Source: Thermohalobaculum sp039027855
Lineage (GTDB): Bacteria; Pseudomonadota; Alphaproteobacteria; Rhodobacterales; Rhodobacteraceae
Reading direction: 5' to 3'
Assembly (NCBI GenBank): GCA_039027855.1
Contig: JBCCJI010000009.1
Coordinates: forward strand, 97,426 to 161,425
Length of the DNA stretch: 64,000 bases
In this document: positions 26,159-35,450 of the stretch, piece by piece
How positions within the stretch are numbered: position 1 is the stretch's first letter
How the letters are laid out: every line of letters starts with the position of its first letter
Position numbers and translations under genes: made by a program
The notes under the pieces: model-generated
What the model saw: only the letters and a program-made list of their open reading frames with translations
What the model was told of the DNA's origin: nothing
The model's database searches: none

Positions 26159-27666
26159 GTCGGGGCCTCGTTCTCAACGCCGCGGTTCTCGCGCAGGAAG
26201 CGGCGCACCGCCCAGGCGACCGACAGCACGGCAGCCACCAGAAACAGCGCGCTTACCGGCCGGGTGAAGAAGGTCGTCCATTCCGGATCGGTCATCAGCG
26301 CACGCCGCAGATTGGTCTCGGCAATCGGCCCCAGGATCGTGCCGAGCACAAGGGGCGCAAGCGGGTAATCGAGCGAGCGGAGCGCATAGCCGATCAGCCC
26401 GATCACGCCGAGGACGTAGAGATCGGTGATCCGGTTGTTGAGCGCGAAGGAGCCGACCACGCAGCAGACGATCACACTGGGCACGATCACCCATTTCGGA
26501 ATGTCGGTGACCCTCAGGAACAGGCGCATCCCCGCGATGCAGACCACCAGCATCATGAAGGACGCGACGACCATCGCCAGGAACATGCCGTAGACGAGAT
26601 CGGCATTGTCCATGATGAGCCGCGGCCCGACCTGGATGCCGTGCACCATGAGCGAGGCCATCAGGATCGCATCGACCGCCGAGCCCGGGATACCGAGGCC
26701 GATCAGCGGGATCAGCCCACCACCCGCGGTCGAGGAATTGCCGGCCTCGGACGCGACCACACCCTCGGGCGTGCCGGTCCCGAAAGCCTCGGGCGTCTTG
26801 GAGCCGCGCTTGGCCTGATCATAGGCGAGCAGGTTGGCGATCGAGCCGCCGGCGCCGGGCAGGGCGCCGATCAGCACGCCGACGGTCGAGGAGCGGATCA
26901 GGTTGACCGGGCGCGACAGCACCTCGCGCATCGCGGCCCAGGTCTGGAAGTCGATATCCTTGGTGGCGAGCCCCGCGCCCGAGCGGACGGATTGTGGGCT
27001 CTCGACCTCGGCGATCAGTTGACTGATGGCGAAGATGCCGATCAGCACCACGAGAAAGGCAAGGCCCGGCGCCAGCGCCGCGATGCCGAAGTCAAAGCGT
27101 GGCATGCCCATCATCGGGTCTGGACCGATGGTGGCGATCATAAGCCCGATGACCCCCGCGATGAGCCCGCGCATCAGCGAATTGCCCACAAGGCTCGCCA
27201 CGATGGTCAGCGCGAAGACGATCAGCGAGAAATACTCCCATGGCCCCAGCTTGACCGCAAACAGCGCGATGGGCGGCGCGGCCACGATCAGCACCAGCGT
27301 CGACAGGATGGTGCCGAAGAACGAGGCCCAGATCCCGATCGACAGCGCCCGCCCGGGCTGACCGCCCCGCGCCATGGGAAAAGCGTCGAACGTCGTCGCG
27401 ACCGAGGACGGCGTGCCGGGAATGCCCAGCAGCGCGGCCGAGATCAGCCCGCCCGTATAGCCGCCCACATAGACCGCCAGCATGACCGCGATGCCCTGCA
27501 GCGGGTCCATAGCAAAGGTCAGCGGCAGCGTCAGCACGATCGCCATCGTGACGGTAAAGCCAGGGATCGCCGCGGCGATGATCCCAGCGATCGAGCCTGC
27601 CAGCATCATGGCAAGGGTCGCTGGGCTCAGGATCTGCTCTGCGGCGAGCGCGATGCTCTCGAGCAT
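26155..27666 (-). CDS. tctA: TTT large membrane subunit (TctA family), system 2
   Basis: A 503-residue permease with about 11-12 helices. Both TctA half-repeats are seen: GIIAAAIPGFTVTMAIVLTL near residue 30 and VGVLIGALPGAGGSIANLLA near residue 265, plus GLGIPGSAVDAILMASLMVHGI. It lies 45 bp after tctB and is coupled to the GGT-like gene by a 4-bp overlap. It is only distantly similar to the TctA of system 1, so this is a different transporter and not a duplication. Confidence 0.92.
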   Translation of the reverse strand: MLESIALAAEQILSPATLAMMLAGSIAGIIAAAIPGFTVTMAIVLTLPLTFAMDPLQGIAVMLAVYVGGYTGGLISAALLGIPGTPSSVATTFDAFPMARGGQPGRALSIGIWASFFGTILSTLVLIVAAPPIALFAVKLGPWEYFSLIVFALTIVASLVGNSLMRGLIAGVIGLMIATIGPDPMMGMPRFDFGIAALAPGLAFLVVLIGIFAISQLIAEVESPQSVRSGAGLATKDIDFQTWAAMREVLSRPVNLIRSSTVGVLIGALPGAGGSIANLLAYDQAKRGSKTPEAFGTGTPEGVVASEAGNSSTAGGGLIPLIGLGIPGSAVDAILMASLMVHGIQVGPRLIMDNADLVYGMFLAMVVASFMMLVVCIAGMRLFLRVTDIPKWVIVPSVIVCCVVGSFALNNRITDLYVLGVIGLIGYALRSLDYPLAPLVLGTILGPIAETNLRRALMTDPEWTTFFTRPVSALFLVAAVLSVAWAVRRFLRENRGVENEAPT

Positions 27667-27711
27667 GGGTGGGCTCCCGGATCGGGATGGGCACGAAGGC
27701 CCCGGGTGCTC

Positions 27712-28248
27712 TCAACGCATCCGGGGCAGGAAGACGTCGAACACCTCGCGGAACACGAGGTCGAGGCCGAAGGAGAAGGCAGCGGCCACGGTCACCGCGA
27801 TGGCGAGGGTCTTCACGCTGAACGGGGCAAGCATCAGCGCCGTCGCCAGGACGAAGACGAAGGCCGAGGGCGCGAAGCCGACCGTCGAGATCGTCGCGAG
27901 ATGCAGCGCGAAAAGCACGAGCGTCGCGAAGACCAGCCGCCGTTCCCCCGCCCAGTCGAGTGCCGCTTTGCCAAAGCCCGCAAAGACCTGCAGACCGCCC
28001 AGCCGTCGCAGGGTCGCCACTGCCGAGATCATGCAGAGGACGACCAGCACGCCAGCGACAAGCCGCGGAAAGGCACCGGCGCCGAGCGGCTCCCAGCGCG
28101 AGGCCGGCAGGCTGGCGGCATCGACGAACAGCAAGCCAGCCAGCGCCGCGATGACCGCATAAGAGACGAGCCGCGCGGCTTCTGCCGCGCGCGTTTCATG
28201 GGCGGCGCGGGTCTTGCCCCCGCCGCTGGTCGTGTCGTCGTCGCTCAT
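27712..28248 (-). CDS. tctB: TTT small membrane subunit (TctB family), system 2
   Basis: A 178-residue protein with four hydrophobic helices (about residues 32-48, 66-85, 103-135 and 140-160) and a charged N-terminus (MSDDDTTSGGGKTRAA). Size, topology and position between tctC and tctA identify it as TctB. A 19-bp gap separates it from tctC. Confidence 0.82.
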   Translation of the reverse strand: MSDDDTTSGGGKTRAAHETRAAEAARLVSYAVIAALAGLLFVDAASLPASRWEPLGAGAFPRLVAGVLVVLCMISAVATLRRLGGLQVFAGFGKAALDWAGERRLVFATLVLFALHLATISTVGFAPSAFVFVLATALMLAPFSVKTLAIAVTVAAAFSFGLDLVFREVFDVFLPRMR

Positions 28249-28267
28249 GGCTGCGGTGACCCCGGCT

Positions 28268-29224
28268 TCAGGGCGCCAGCCTCTCGGCCAGCCGCTCCAC
28301 CGTCGAGGATAGGTTGGAGAGGTATGCCGTGTAGTCGTCGATCCCGCGGAACATCACGGCGCCGCCGGCATTCTCCACCTGCGTCACGAAGGTTGTGTCC
28401 TCGGCAAGTGCGGCCAGCGCGGCCTCCATGCCGGACTTCACTTCCGGCGAGGCGCCCTTTGGCATCACGATGCCCCGCGTCACCGCCAGCTCCAGCGGCG
28501 CGCCAAGCTCGGTCAGGGTCGGGACATCGGGCGCCTGCTCTACCCGCTCGGGCGCGCCATTGGCGAGGAACACCAGATCGCCGTTCTCGACGAACTGTCC
28601 GGCCGAGGCGATGTCGCCGATGGCGGCATCCAGATTGCCGCCGACCAGCGCGCGGATACGCTGACCCGTGCCCTCATAGCCGACATAAGAGAACTCGACC
28701 TCGAAGGCCTCCTCGATCATCGCGGCATGCAGATGCGGCACGCCGCCCAGCGTCACGCCAAAGCGGATCGCGCCGGGGTTCTCCTTGGCAAAGGCGATGA
28801 ATTCCTCGAACGTCTTGTAGGGTCGGTCGGCGTTGACCACCACGTATTGCGGCGAGGCGACCATCAGCGCGACCGGGTCGAAGCTGTCCCAGCTCAGTTC
28901 CGTGATGCCCGAGGCATTCGCCGTCAGCAGGCCTTCGTGGATCTGCGCGACGGTGTAGCCATCCGCATCGCGGCCCGAGGCTTCCTTCAGCCCCACGGTC
29001 CCGCTCACGCCCGGCATGTTGATGACCGGCATCGGCTGGCCGAGATGCGGCTCGACATTGTTCGAGACGATGCGCATCAGCGTGTCGCTGCCGCCACCGG
29101 GCGACCAGGGCACGATGAACTCAACGGCTTTGTCGGGATATTCGGCGGCTTGTGCATCGCCGGTGGGCAGCGCAGCGACAAGGCTGCCTGCTGCGATGAC
29201 GAGCGCTGTGAGGGTGCGGATCAT
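28268..29224 (-). CDS. tctC: TTT solute-binding protein (TctC/Bug family), system 2
   Basis: A 318-residue periplasmic receptor. A Sec signal (MIRTLTALVIAAGSLVAALP, cleavage likely after DAQA near residue 26) is followed by the binding-loop motif VPWSPGGGSDTLMRIV and by GVSGTVGLKEASG and IRALVGGNLDAAIGDIASAG. The ATG at 29224 gives a proper signal peptide; the upstream in-frame Met at 29290 does not. It is transcribed divergently from tpa and heads an operon with tctB, tctA and the GGT-like gene. No other transporter is present in the taurine locus. Confidence 0.9.
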   Translation of the reverse strand: MIRTLTALVIAAGSLVAALPTGDAQAAEYPDKAVEFIVPWSPGGGSDTLMRIVSNNVEPHLGQPMPVINMPGVSGTVGLKEASGRDADGYTVAQIHEGLLTANASGITELSWDSFDPVALMVASPQYVVVNADRPYKTFEEFIAFAKENPGAIRFGVTLGGVPHLHAAMIEEAFEVEFSYVGYEGTGQRIRALVGGNLDAAIGDIASAGQFVENGDLVFLANGAPERVEQAPDVPTLTELGAPLELAVTRGIVMPKGASPEVKSGMEAALAALAEDTTFVTQVENAGGAVMFRGIDDYTAYLSNLSSTVERLAERLAP

Positions 29225-29641
29225 CTGGGGTCTCCGTCCTTGGGGGCTGGATGTGAAGGAAGGCAGGCAGCTTGGTACCGTCGCCCTCATGACCGAGGGT
29301 TCAAAGTGGGTCGCAGGCTGCGATCAGTCCCGTGGCTTTCCACCATGCGGGAGAAGGCATGATCGAGCGCTGTGCAGCGGCCGCGCTCTGCCCGCCATCT
29401 GGGCATTGCGCATGGTAGGATGCCGCTTCGATTGACGTTTCAGAACGCGCATCGCCCTTGTCAGCGGAACACTGCCGCGTGACCGGCGTTTTTGGGTCTA
29501 TTTTGTCTTCCGCTCTGGCCCTATCCTGGCCTGGTAAATCATGCTGTCTGCGCAGGTGTGCACCGCAGGGCTTGGTCCTGCGCCAGGGCTGTCCAGAGCT
29601 ATAACGGGCTGGCTGGGGCTGTTTCGAACGGGAGAGACGCG
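29225..29641. promoter_or_regulatory. Divergent control region of tctC and tpa with TauR-like direct repeats
   Basis: This 417-bp gap contains no convincing gene. Two direct repeats lie 11 bp apart start to start, one helical turn: CTGGCCCTAT at 29515-29524 and CTGGCCTGGT at 29526-29535, about 105 bp before tpa. They resemble the TauR half-site I recall from Rhodobacter capsulatus (CTGGACYTAA). TauR is encoded just downstream of tpa, so this is the likely activator site. The sequence around it is more AT-rich than its surroundings (TTTTTGGGTCTATTTTGTC at 29490-29508). Confidence 0.5.
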
Positions 29642-31027
29642 ATGAACTATCCGCTGATGCCGAATGATCTGGCCGATGTCGTCGCGCAGGACCGCGCGCA
29701 TGTCTGGCACCACCTGATGCAGCACAAGCCGTTCGAGACCATCGACCCGCGCATTATCGTCGAGGGCAAGGGCCTGCGCGTTTGGGACCAGCACGGGCGC
29801 GAGCATCTGGATGCCGTCTCGGGCGGGGTCTGGACGGTCAATGTCGGCTATGGCCGCGAAAGCATCGCCGACGCCGTGCGCGATCAGCTCGTCAAGATGA
29901 ACTTCTTCGCCGGCGCTCTCGGCAGCGTACCCGGCGCGCGCTTTGCCGAGAAGCTGATCGCCAAGATGCCGGGCATGACCCGGGTCTACTATTCCAACTC
30001 GGGATCGGAGGCCAACGAGAAGGCCTTCAAGATGATCCGCCAGATCGCCCATCGCCGCCATGGCGGGCGCAAGCACAAGATCCTGTTCCGCGAGCGCGAT
30101 TACCACGGCACCACGATCGCCACCCTGTCGGCCGGTGGCCAGCCGCAGCGCGGGGGCGAGTACGGCCCCTTCACGCCCGGTTTCGTCGAAGTGCCGCATT
30201 GCCTGGAGTATCGGAGCCAATTCCCAGATGCCGCGAGCTATGGCGAGGCGGCGGCCGATGCCATCGAGCAGGTCATCTTGCGCGAGGGGCCCGACACCGT
30301 GGGCGGTCTTTGCCTCGAGCCGATTACCGCGGGGGGCGGTGTGATCGTGCCCCCGGCCGGTTATTGGGAGCGGGTGCAGGAGATCTGCGCGAAGTACGAC
30401 ATCCTGCTGCATATCGACGAGGTCGTCTGCGGCATTGGCCGCACCGGCGAGTGGTTCGGCTACCAGCATTTCGGCGTGAAGCCCGATTTCGTCACCATGG
30501 CGAAGGGCGTCGCCTCCGGCTATGCCGCGATCTCCTGCACGGTGACGACCGAGGAGGTCTTCGAGGTCTTCAAGGAAGACTACGAAGACCCGATGTCTTA
30601 TTTCCGCGATATCTCAACCTTTGGCGGCTGCACGGCGGGCCCGGCGGCGGCGATCGAGAATATGCGCATCATCGAGGACGAAGATCTGCTGGCCAACACC
30701 AACGCCATGGGCGCGCGGCTGCTCGACAACCTGAACGCGCTGATGGACAAGCATGCTGTCATCGGTAATGTCCGCGGCAAGGGTCTGTTCTGCGGCGCTG
30801 AGCTGGTGGCCGACCGCCAGACCCGCGAGCCGATGGACGAAAAGAAGGTCAAGGCCGTGGTCGATCACTGCATGAAGACCGACGCGGTGATCATCGGCAT
30901 GACCAACCGCTCGCTCAACGGCTTCAACAACACGCTCTGCCTCAGCCCAGCCCTGATCGCGACGGCCGACGACATCGACGAGATCACCACCTCTATCGAC
31001 GGTGCGCTGACGGCGGTGTTCGGCTGA
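29642..31027 (+). CDS. tpa: Taurine:pyruvate aminotransferase
   Basis: A 461-residue class III PLP aminotransferase. The cofactor lysine is Lys288 in FVTMAKGVASGY, preceded by the HIDEVVCGIGRTGEWFGY motif; YYSNSGSEANEKAFKM near residue 116 binds the cofactor phosphate. Tpa converts taurine and pyruvate to sulfoacetaldehyde and alanine. Class III enzymes are hard to tell apart by sequence; the assignment rests on tauR and xsc directly downstream. The start at 29642 follows GGGAGAGACGCG. tauR begins 21 bp after its stop. Confidence 0.88.
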   Translation: MNYPLMPNDLADVVAQDRAHVWHHLMQHKPFETIDPRIIVEGKGLRVWDQHGREHLDAVSGGVWTVNVGYGRESIADAVRDQLVKMNFFAGALGSVPGARFAEKLIAKMPGMTRVYYSNSGSEANEKAFKMIRQIAHRRHGGRKHKILFRERDYHGTTIATLSAGGQPQRGGEYGPFTPGFVEVPHCLEYRSQFPDAASYGEAAADAIEQVILREGPDTVGGLCLEPITAGGGVIVPPAGYWERVQEICAKYDILLHIDEVVCGIGRTGEWFGYQHFGVKPDFVTMAKGVASGYAAISCTVTTEEVFEVFKEDYEDPMSYFRDISTFGGCTAGPAAAIENMRIIEDEDLLANTNAMGARLLDNLNALMDKHAVIGNVRGKGLFCGAELVADRQTREPMDEKKVKAVVDHCMKTDAVIIGMTNRSLNGFNNTLCLSPALIATADDIDEITTSIDGALTAVFG

Positions 31028-31048
31028 GCGAGTCGGCCGGGGCGGACT

Positions 31049-32527
31049 ATGGCGATCCCGGCTGAAAGCTTCTGGCTCGACCCCCAATTCCGCGGCACCC
31101 TGCAACAGCAGGTGCGAAGGCTCGTCGTGGACGGTATCCTGTCGGGGCGGCTTCGCCCCGGTGAGCGGATGCCCTCGACCCGGGCGCTCGCCCGCCATCT
31201 CGGCATCAGCCGCATCACGGTCACCATAGCCTATACCGAACTGGTGGCGAACGACTATCTCGCCGCGCGCGGGCGGTCGGGGTACTTCATCAGCGAGCGG
31301 GCGCCGAGCCCCGCAGGACCGCTACCACCGCGCCGACCCTCCGCGACCACGGTCGACTGGGAGGGACGCATGGCGCGGCGCTATGTGGCGCGCCCTGCGA
31401 TCAACCGCCCGCCCGACTGGCAGCGATATCCCTATCCCTTCATCTACGGCCAGATCGACCCGCGCCTGTTCGACCGGCAGAACTGGCGCCAATGCGCGGT
31501 GCAGGCTCTGGGGCAGAAGGATCTGGATGCGCTCACCTCGGATGCCTACGAGCGCGACGACCCGGTGCTGGTCGAGTATATCCTGCGCCATATCCTGCCG
31601 CGCCGGGGCATCAGCGCCCGGCCCGAAGAAGTGCTGCTGACGCTTGGGGCGCAGAATGCCCTCTGGCTCGCCGCGCAACTGATGCTCGACCGCACGCGCC
31701 GGGCGGTGGTGGAGAACCCGGGCTATCCGGGTCTCATGCGCATCCTCGAACCGCTGGGCTGTGCCGTGCAGCCCGTCGATGTGGACGACGGCGGCCTGCC
31801 GCCCGAGGCGATCCCCACTGGGACCGATGTCGTCTTCGTCACCGTCAGCCACCAATGCCCGACCAACGCGACCATGCCGCTTGAGCGCCGCCGTGCGCTG
31901 CTCGCGGCGGCCGAGCGCGAGGGTTTCGTGATCGTCGAGGATGATTACGAGTTCGAGGTCTCGCCCATGGCGGCCCCCTCACCCTCGCTCAAATCCCTCG
32001 ATGCGGGGGGCACGGTGATCTATGCGGGCTCGTTCTCGAAATCGCTCTTCCCGGGGCTACGCCTCGGGTATCTCGTGGCGCCCGAGGCGGTGGTGGCCGA
32101 GGCCCGAGCGCTGAGGGCGTTGGTGCTGCGTCACCCGCCGGGTCATGTGCAGCGCACCGCCGCCTATTTCCTGTCGCTCGGCCATTACGACGCGCAGATC
32201 AATCGCCTGGGCCAGGCCTATCGCCGGCGCCGCGCCGCGATGGAACAGGCGATCACCGAGCATGGTCTGGACGGCGCCCAGCCGGCCCGCTTCGGGGCCT
32301 CGAGCGCGTGGCTGCGCGTGCCTGCCTCGGTCTCGGTCGACGGCCTGACCGAGAGCCTGCGCGCCCGCGGGGTGCTGATCGAGCCGGGGCAGGGCTTTTT
32401 CGCCTCGGGCTCGGGCTCTGACACGGGCGGCTGCTATCGCCTGGCCTACTCCTCCATCGGTACCCAGCGCATCGGCGAGGGCGTGGCGATGATCGGTGAG
32501 GATCTGCGGCGCGCTGGCGCTATCTAA
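31049..32527 (+). CDS. tauR: MocR/GntR-type regulator of taurine catabolism
   Basis: A 492-residue MocR-subfamily protein. The winged helix (about residues 15-75, LVVDGILSGRLRPGERMPST and LGISRITVTIAYTELVANDY) is followed by a linker and a fold-type-I aminotransferase-like domain (about 115-485). Lys331 in AGSFSKSLFPGLRLGY matches the PLP lysine. In Rhodobacter capsulatus TauR activates taurine genes in the same order tpa-tauR-xsc. CTGGC-type repeats lie upstream of both tpa and xsc, consistent with control of both. Confidence 0.88.
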   Translation: MAIPAESFWLDPQFRGTLQQQVRRLVVDGILSGRLRPGERMPSTRALARHLGISRITVTIAYTELVANDYLAARGRSGYFISERAPSPAGPLPPRRPSATTVDWEGRMARRYVARPAINRPPDWQRYPYPFIYGQIDPRLFDRQNWRQCAVQALGQKDLDALTSDAYERDDPVLVEYILRHILPRRGISARPEEVLLTLGAQNALWLAAQLMLDRTRRAVVENPGYPGLMRILEPLGCAVQPVDVDDGGLPPEAIPTGTDVVFVTVSHQCPTNATMPLERRRALLAAAEREGFVIVEDDYEFEVSPMAAPSPSLKSLDAGGTVIYAGSFSKSLFPGLRLGYLVAPEAVVAEARALRALVLRHPPGHVQRTAAYFLSLGHYDAQINRLGQAYRRRRAAMEQAITEHGLDGAQPARFGASSAWLRVPASVSVDGLTESLRARGVLIEPGQGFFASGSGSDTGGCYRLAYSSIGTQRIGEGVAMIGEDLRRAGAI

Positions 32528-32546
32528 GCCACCATTCTGGCCCTAA
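32514..32546 (+). promoter_or_regulatory. Putative TauR half-sites upstream of xsc
   Basis: CTGGCGCTAT at 32514-32523 (inside the end of tauR) and CTGGCCCTAA at 32537-32546, spaced 23 bp (about two helical turns) in direct orientation. The second is one mismatch from the recalled TauR half-site. They lie about 100 bp before the xsc start, the same distance as the repeats before tpa, which supports shared control. Confidence 0.4.
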
Positions 32547-32647
32547 CCTATGGGCGTCTTGGATGGCACATCAGCGGCGGAAATGGCACCGGGCGACCGG
32601 CGGCGCGCGACAATCGCTGACGATGATTTTGGAGGGAGAGACGCCCC

Positions 32648-34441
32648 ATGCGAATGACGACCGAAGAAGCCTTTGTGAAGGTCCTTCAGCGCCATGGCAT
32701 CGAGCATGCCTTCGGCATTATCGGGTCGGCAATGATGCCGATCTCGGACCTGTTCGGGCAGGCGGGCATCACCTTCTGGGACTGCGCGCATGAGGGTTCG
32801 GGCGGCTTCATGGCCGATGGCTTCACCCGCGCATCCGGCAAGATGTCGATGATGATCGCGCAGAACGGGCCGGGCATCACCAACTTCGTCACCGCGGTGA
32901 AGACCGCCTACTGGAACCACACGCCGCTGCTGTTGGTGACGCCCCAGGCCGCCAACAAGACCATCGGGCAGGGCGGCTTCCAGGAAGTCGAGCAGATGAA
33001 GATGTTCGAGGACATGGTCTGCTATCAGGAGGAGGTGCGCGACCCCTCGCGTGTGGCCGAGGTGCTGAACCGCGTCATCCTGCAGGCAAAGCGCTGCTCA
33101 GCGCCCGCGCAGATCAACATGCCCCGCGATTACTGGACCCAGGTCGTCGACATCGCCCTGCCGCCGATTGTCGAGTTCGAGCGCCCCTCGGGTGGCGATA
33201 GTGCCATCGCCGATGCGGCGGCGCTGCTGTCGGAGGCAAAGTTCCCCGTCATCCTGAATGGCGCGGGCGTCGTGCTGTCGGGCGCGATCCCGGCCTCCAT
33301 GGCGCTGGCCGAGCGGCTGGATGCGCCGGTCTGCTGCGGCTATCAGCACAACGACGCCTTCCCGGGCTCGCACCCGCTGTCGGTCGGCCCGCTTGGCTAC
33401 AACGGCTCGCGCGCCGGGATGGAGCTGATCTCCAAGGCCGATGTCGTGCTGGCCCTCGGCACGCGGCTAAACCCGTTCTCGACCCTGCCGGGCTATGGCG
33501 TCGACTACTGGCCGAAGGACGCCAAGATTATCCAGGTCGACCTCAATCCCGACCGCATCGGCCTGACCAAGCCGGTCAGCGTCGGCATCGTCGGCGATGC
33601 GACCAAGGTGGCCGAGGTGATCCTGTCGAAGCTGTCCGACAGCGCCGGCGATGCGGGCCGCGAGGAGCGCCGCGCGCTGATAGCCCAGACGAAAAGCGCC
33701 TGGGCCCAGGCGCTCTCCTCGATGGATCACGAGGATGACGACCCCGGCACCTCCTGGAACGAGCGCGCCCGTGCGGCCAAGCCGGACTGGATGTCGCCCC
33801 GCATGGCCTGGCGCGCGATCATGCAGGCCCTGCCGAAGGAGGCGATCATCTCGTCGGACATCGGCAACAACTGCGCCATCGGCAACGCCTATCCCACCTT
33901 CGAGGAGGGGCGGAAATACCTCGCCCCCGGCCTGTTCGGCCCCTGCGGTTACGGCCTGCCCTCGATAGTGGGCGCCAAGATCGCCTGCCCCGACATGCCG
34001 GTCGTGGGCTTTGCCGGCGACGGTGCCTTCGGCATCGCGGTGACCGAGCTCACCGCCATCGGGCGCAAAGAGTGGCCGGCGATCACCATGATCGTGTTCC
34101 GCAACTACCAGTGGGGAGCGGAGAAGCGGAACTCGACACTGTGGTTCCAAGACAACTTTGTCGGTACCGAGCTGGACGAGGGTGTGAGCTACGCGAAGAT
34201 GGCCGAGGCCTGCGGGCTGCAGGGTGTCGCCGCGCGCACCATGGATCAGCTGACCGACGCGCTCCACAAGGCGCTGGATGATCAGAAGGCCGGCAAGACC
34301 ACTCTGATCGAGGCGATGCTGAACCAGGAGCTGGGCGAGCCTTTCCGCCGCGACGCCATGAAGGCGCCGGTTGCGGTGGCCGGGATCGACCCCGCCGATA
34401 TGCGCCCCCAGAAGCCCGCCACCGGGATCGCGGCTGAGTAA
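32648..34441 (+). CDS. xsc: Sulfoacetaldehyde acetyltransferase (TPP-dependent)
   Basis: A 597-residue TPP enzyme of the acetolactate synthase fold, phosphorolysing sulfoacetaldehyde to acetyl phosphate and sulfite. The N-terminal PYR domain has the catalytic Glu in DCAHEGSGGFMADGFTR, and the PP domain has the TPP/Mg motif GFAGDGAFGIAVTELTAIG, ending in FRNYQWGAEKRN. The Xsc-typical NMPRDYWTQVVDI is present. A strong GGAGGGAG precedes the ATG; a start two codons downstream is also possible. It follows tauR by 120 bp. A broken acetate kinase gene comes next. Confidence 0.95.
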   Translation: MRMTTEEAFVKVLQRHGIEHAFGIIGSAMMPISDLFGQAGITFWDCAHEGSGGFMADGFTRASGKMSMMIAQNGPGITNFVTAVKTAYWNHTPLLLVTPQAANKTIGQGGFQEVEQMKMFEDMVCYQEEVRDPSRVAEVLNRVILQAKRCSAPAQINMPRDYWTQVVDIALPPIVEFERPSGGDSAIADAAALLSEAKFPVILNGAGVVLSGAIPASMALAERLDAPVCCGYQHNDAFPGSHPLSVGPLGYNGSRAGMELISKADVVLALGTRLNPFSTLPGYGVDYWPKDAKIIQVDLNPDRIGLTKPVSVGIVGDATKVAEVILSKLSDSAGDAGREERRALIAQTKSAWAQALSSMDHEDDDPGTSWNERARAAKPDWMSPRMAWRAIMQALPKEAIISSDIGNNCAIGNAYPTFEEGRKYLAPGLFGPCGYGLPSIVGAKIACPDMPVVGFAGDGAFGIAVTELTAIGRKEWPAITMIVFRNYQWGAEKRNSTLWFQDNFVGTELDEGVSYAKMAEACGLQGVAARTMDQLTDALHKALDDQKAGKTTLIEAMLNQELGEPFRRDAMKAPVAVAGIDPADMRPQKPATGIAAE

Positions 34442-34499
34442 TCGGCGCAACTACGGTGTGAGACGTTCGGGCGCCGCCAGAGGGCGCCGCGCCGGATGC

Positions 34500-35382
34500 C
34501 CTGAAAGCCAATGCCGACGGCGTGCTCGTGATGAGTGCGGGCTCGTCATCCAGCAATCTGGCAATGTTCGATGGTGCCGGCGCCTCGGCTTGACCGCGTC
34601 GGCCAGCGAGATCGGCGGCGACAGCGTCATCGCCATCGGCCCCACCAAGCGCCCCCATCCCAAGACGTCCCACCGCGTCGCGTTGGAGGGGCTGCCGGAG
34701 GGTCTGCCGGCCGAGGGCATCGCCCTTTCCGAAATGGGCGTCGTCGCGCACCGAGGGGTGCATGTCGGCGAGACGATGGTTGAAAGCTGCCTCGCGACGC
34801 CCGAGGTGCGCGGCGCTGGCGCCGCTCGCGCCGCTCCATAACCCACCCGCCGTCGCGATGATGGACGTGCTGAAGCTGCTGGCGCCCGATCTGGCGCACG
34901 TCGCCTGCTTCGACACTGCCTGTCACGCCACCGACCGCATGGTCGCCTGCCGCCACGCCCTGCCGGTGCTGCCCGAGACCAAGGGCATGCTCCGCACACG
35001 CGCACCGGTGATGTCGACGGCAACGCCGTGATCGATCTGGCCGAGCGGGTCGGGATCGAGCGGGCGCGCGCCAACCTCCACGGCGAACGTGGTCTTCGCG
35101 CCCTCGGCGGGGTCTCGGATAGGCGCGCTTCGACAGTCCGCGGAGGCCGGCAGTAGCGGCACAGCCTTTGCCATCGAGCACTTCGTGCATTGGGCTGTGC
35201 GCCATGCGGGCGCGATGATCGCGGCGATGAGCGGGGTCGACGCCGTCGCCTTTGCCGGCGGGTTCGGTGAGCACAAAGGTGCGGTACGCGACGCCATCCT
35301 GCGGGATCTGGCCTTCACCGGGCTCGTCACGCGGCCTGAGGCGCCCGGTCCGGCCTTGCACGACCAAAGTTCAGCGGTTTGA
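34500..35382 (+). pseudogene. ackA: Decayed acetate kinase gene
   Basis: Pieces of acetate kinase appear in order but in different frames. 34522 onward reads VLVMSAGSSSSNLAMFDGAG (N-terminal nucleotide-binding strand) and stops at a TGA near 34591. A second frame gives SEMGVVAHRGVHVGETMVE (the GHRVVHGG region). The next frame, around 34820-34990, gives LAPLHNPPAV, then HVACFDTACHATDR (AckA: APLHNP and FDTAFH). 35089-35382 gives the C-terminal MSGVDAVAFAGGFGEHKGAVR (AckA: GlDalvFTGGIGE). At least three frameshifts plus deletions are needed, so no active enzyme is made. The gene would have turned Xsc-derived acetyl phosphate into acetate and ATP. Confidence 0.8.
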
Positions 35383-35450
35383 GTATCGGGTGTGCCAGCG
35401 GCCGACGAGGCGACCATCGCCCGACAGGCGCGAGCTTTGATGGAGGACGG

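Noticed and set aside
26110..28800. Long plus-strand open frame (nearly 900 codons) opposite tctA, tctB and tctC
   Set aside because: Composition is Arg/His/Gln-rich with no domain, and it crosses three real genes on the other strand.
34469..34490. Terminator after xsc (GGCGCC repeated)
   Set aside because: The stems are only 6 bp, self-palindromic and lack a T-run; common in sequence of this GC content.
34500..35382. Phosphotransacetylase (pta) expected after xsc
   Set aside because: The readable fragments (APLHNP, FDTACH, GGFGE) are acetate kinase motifs; no Pta motif was seen.
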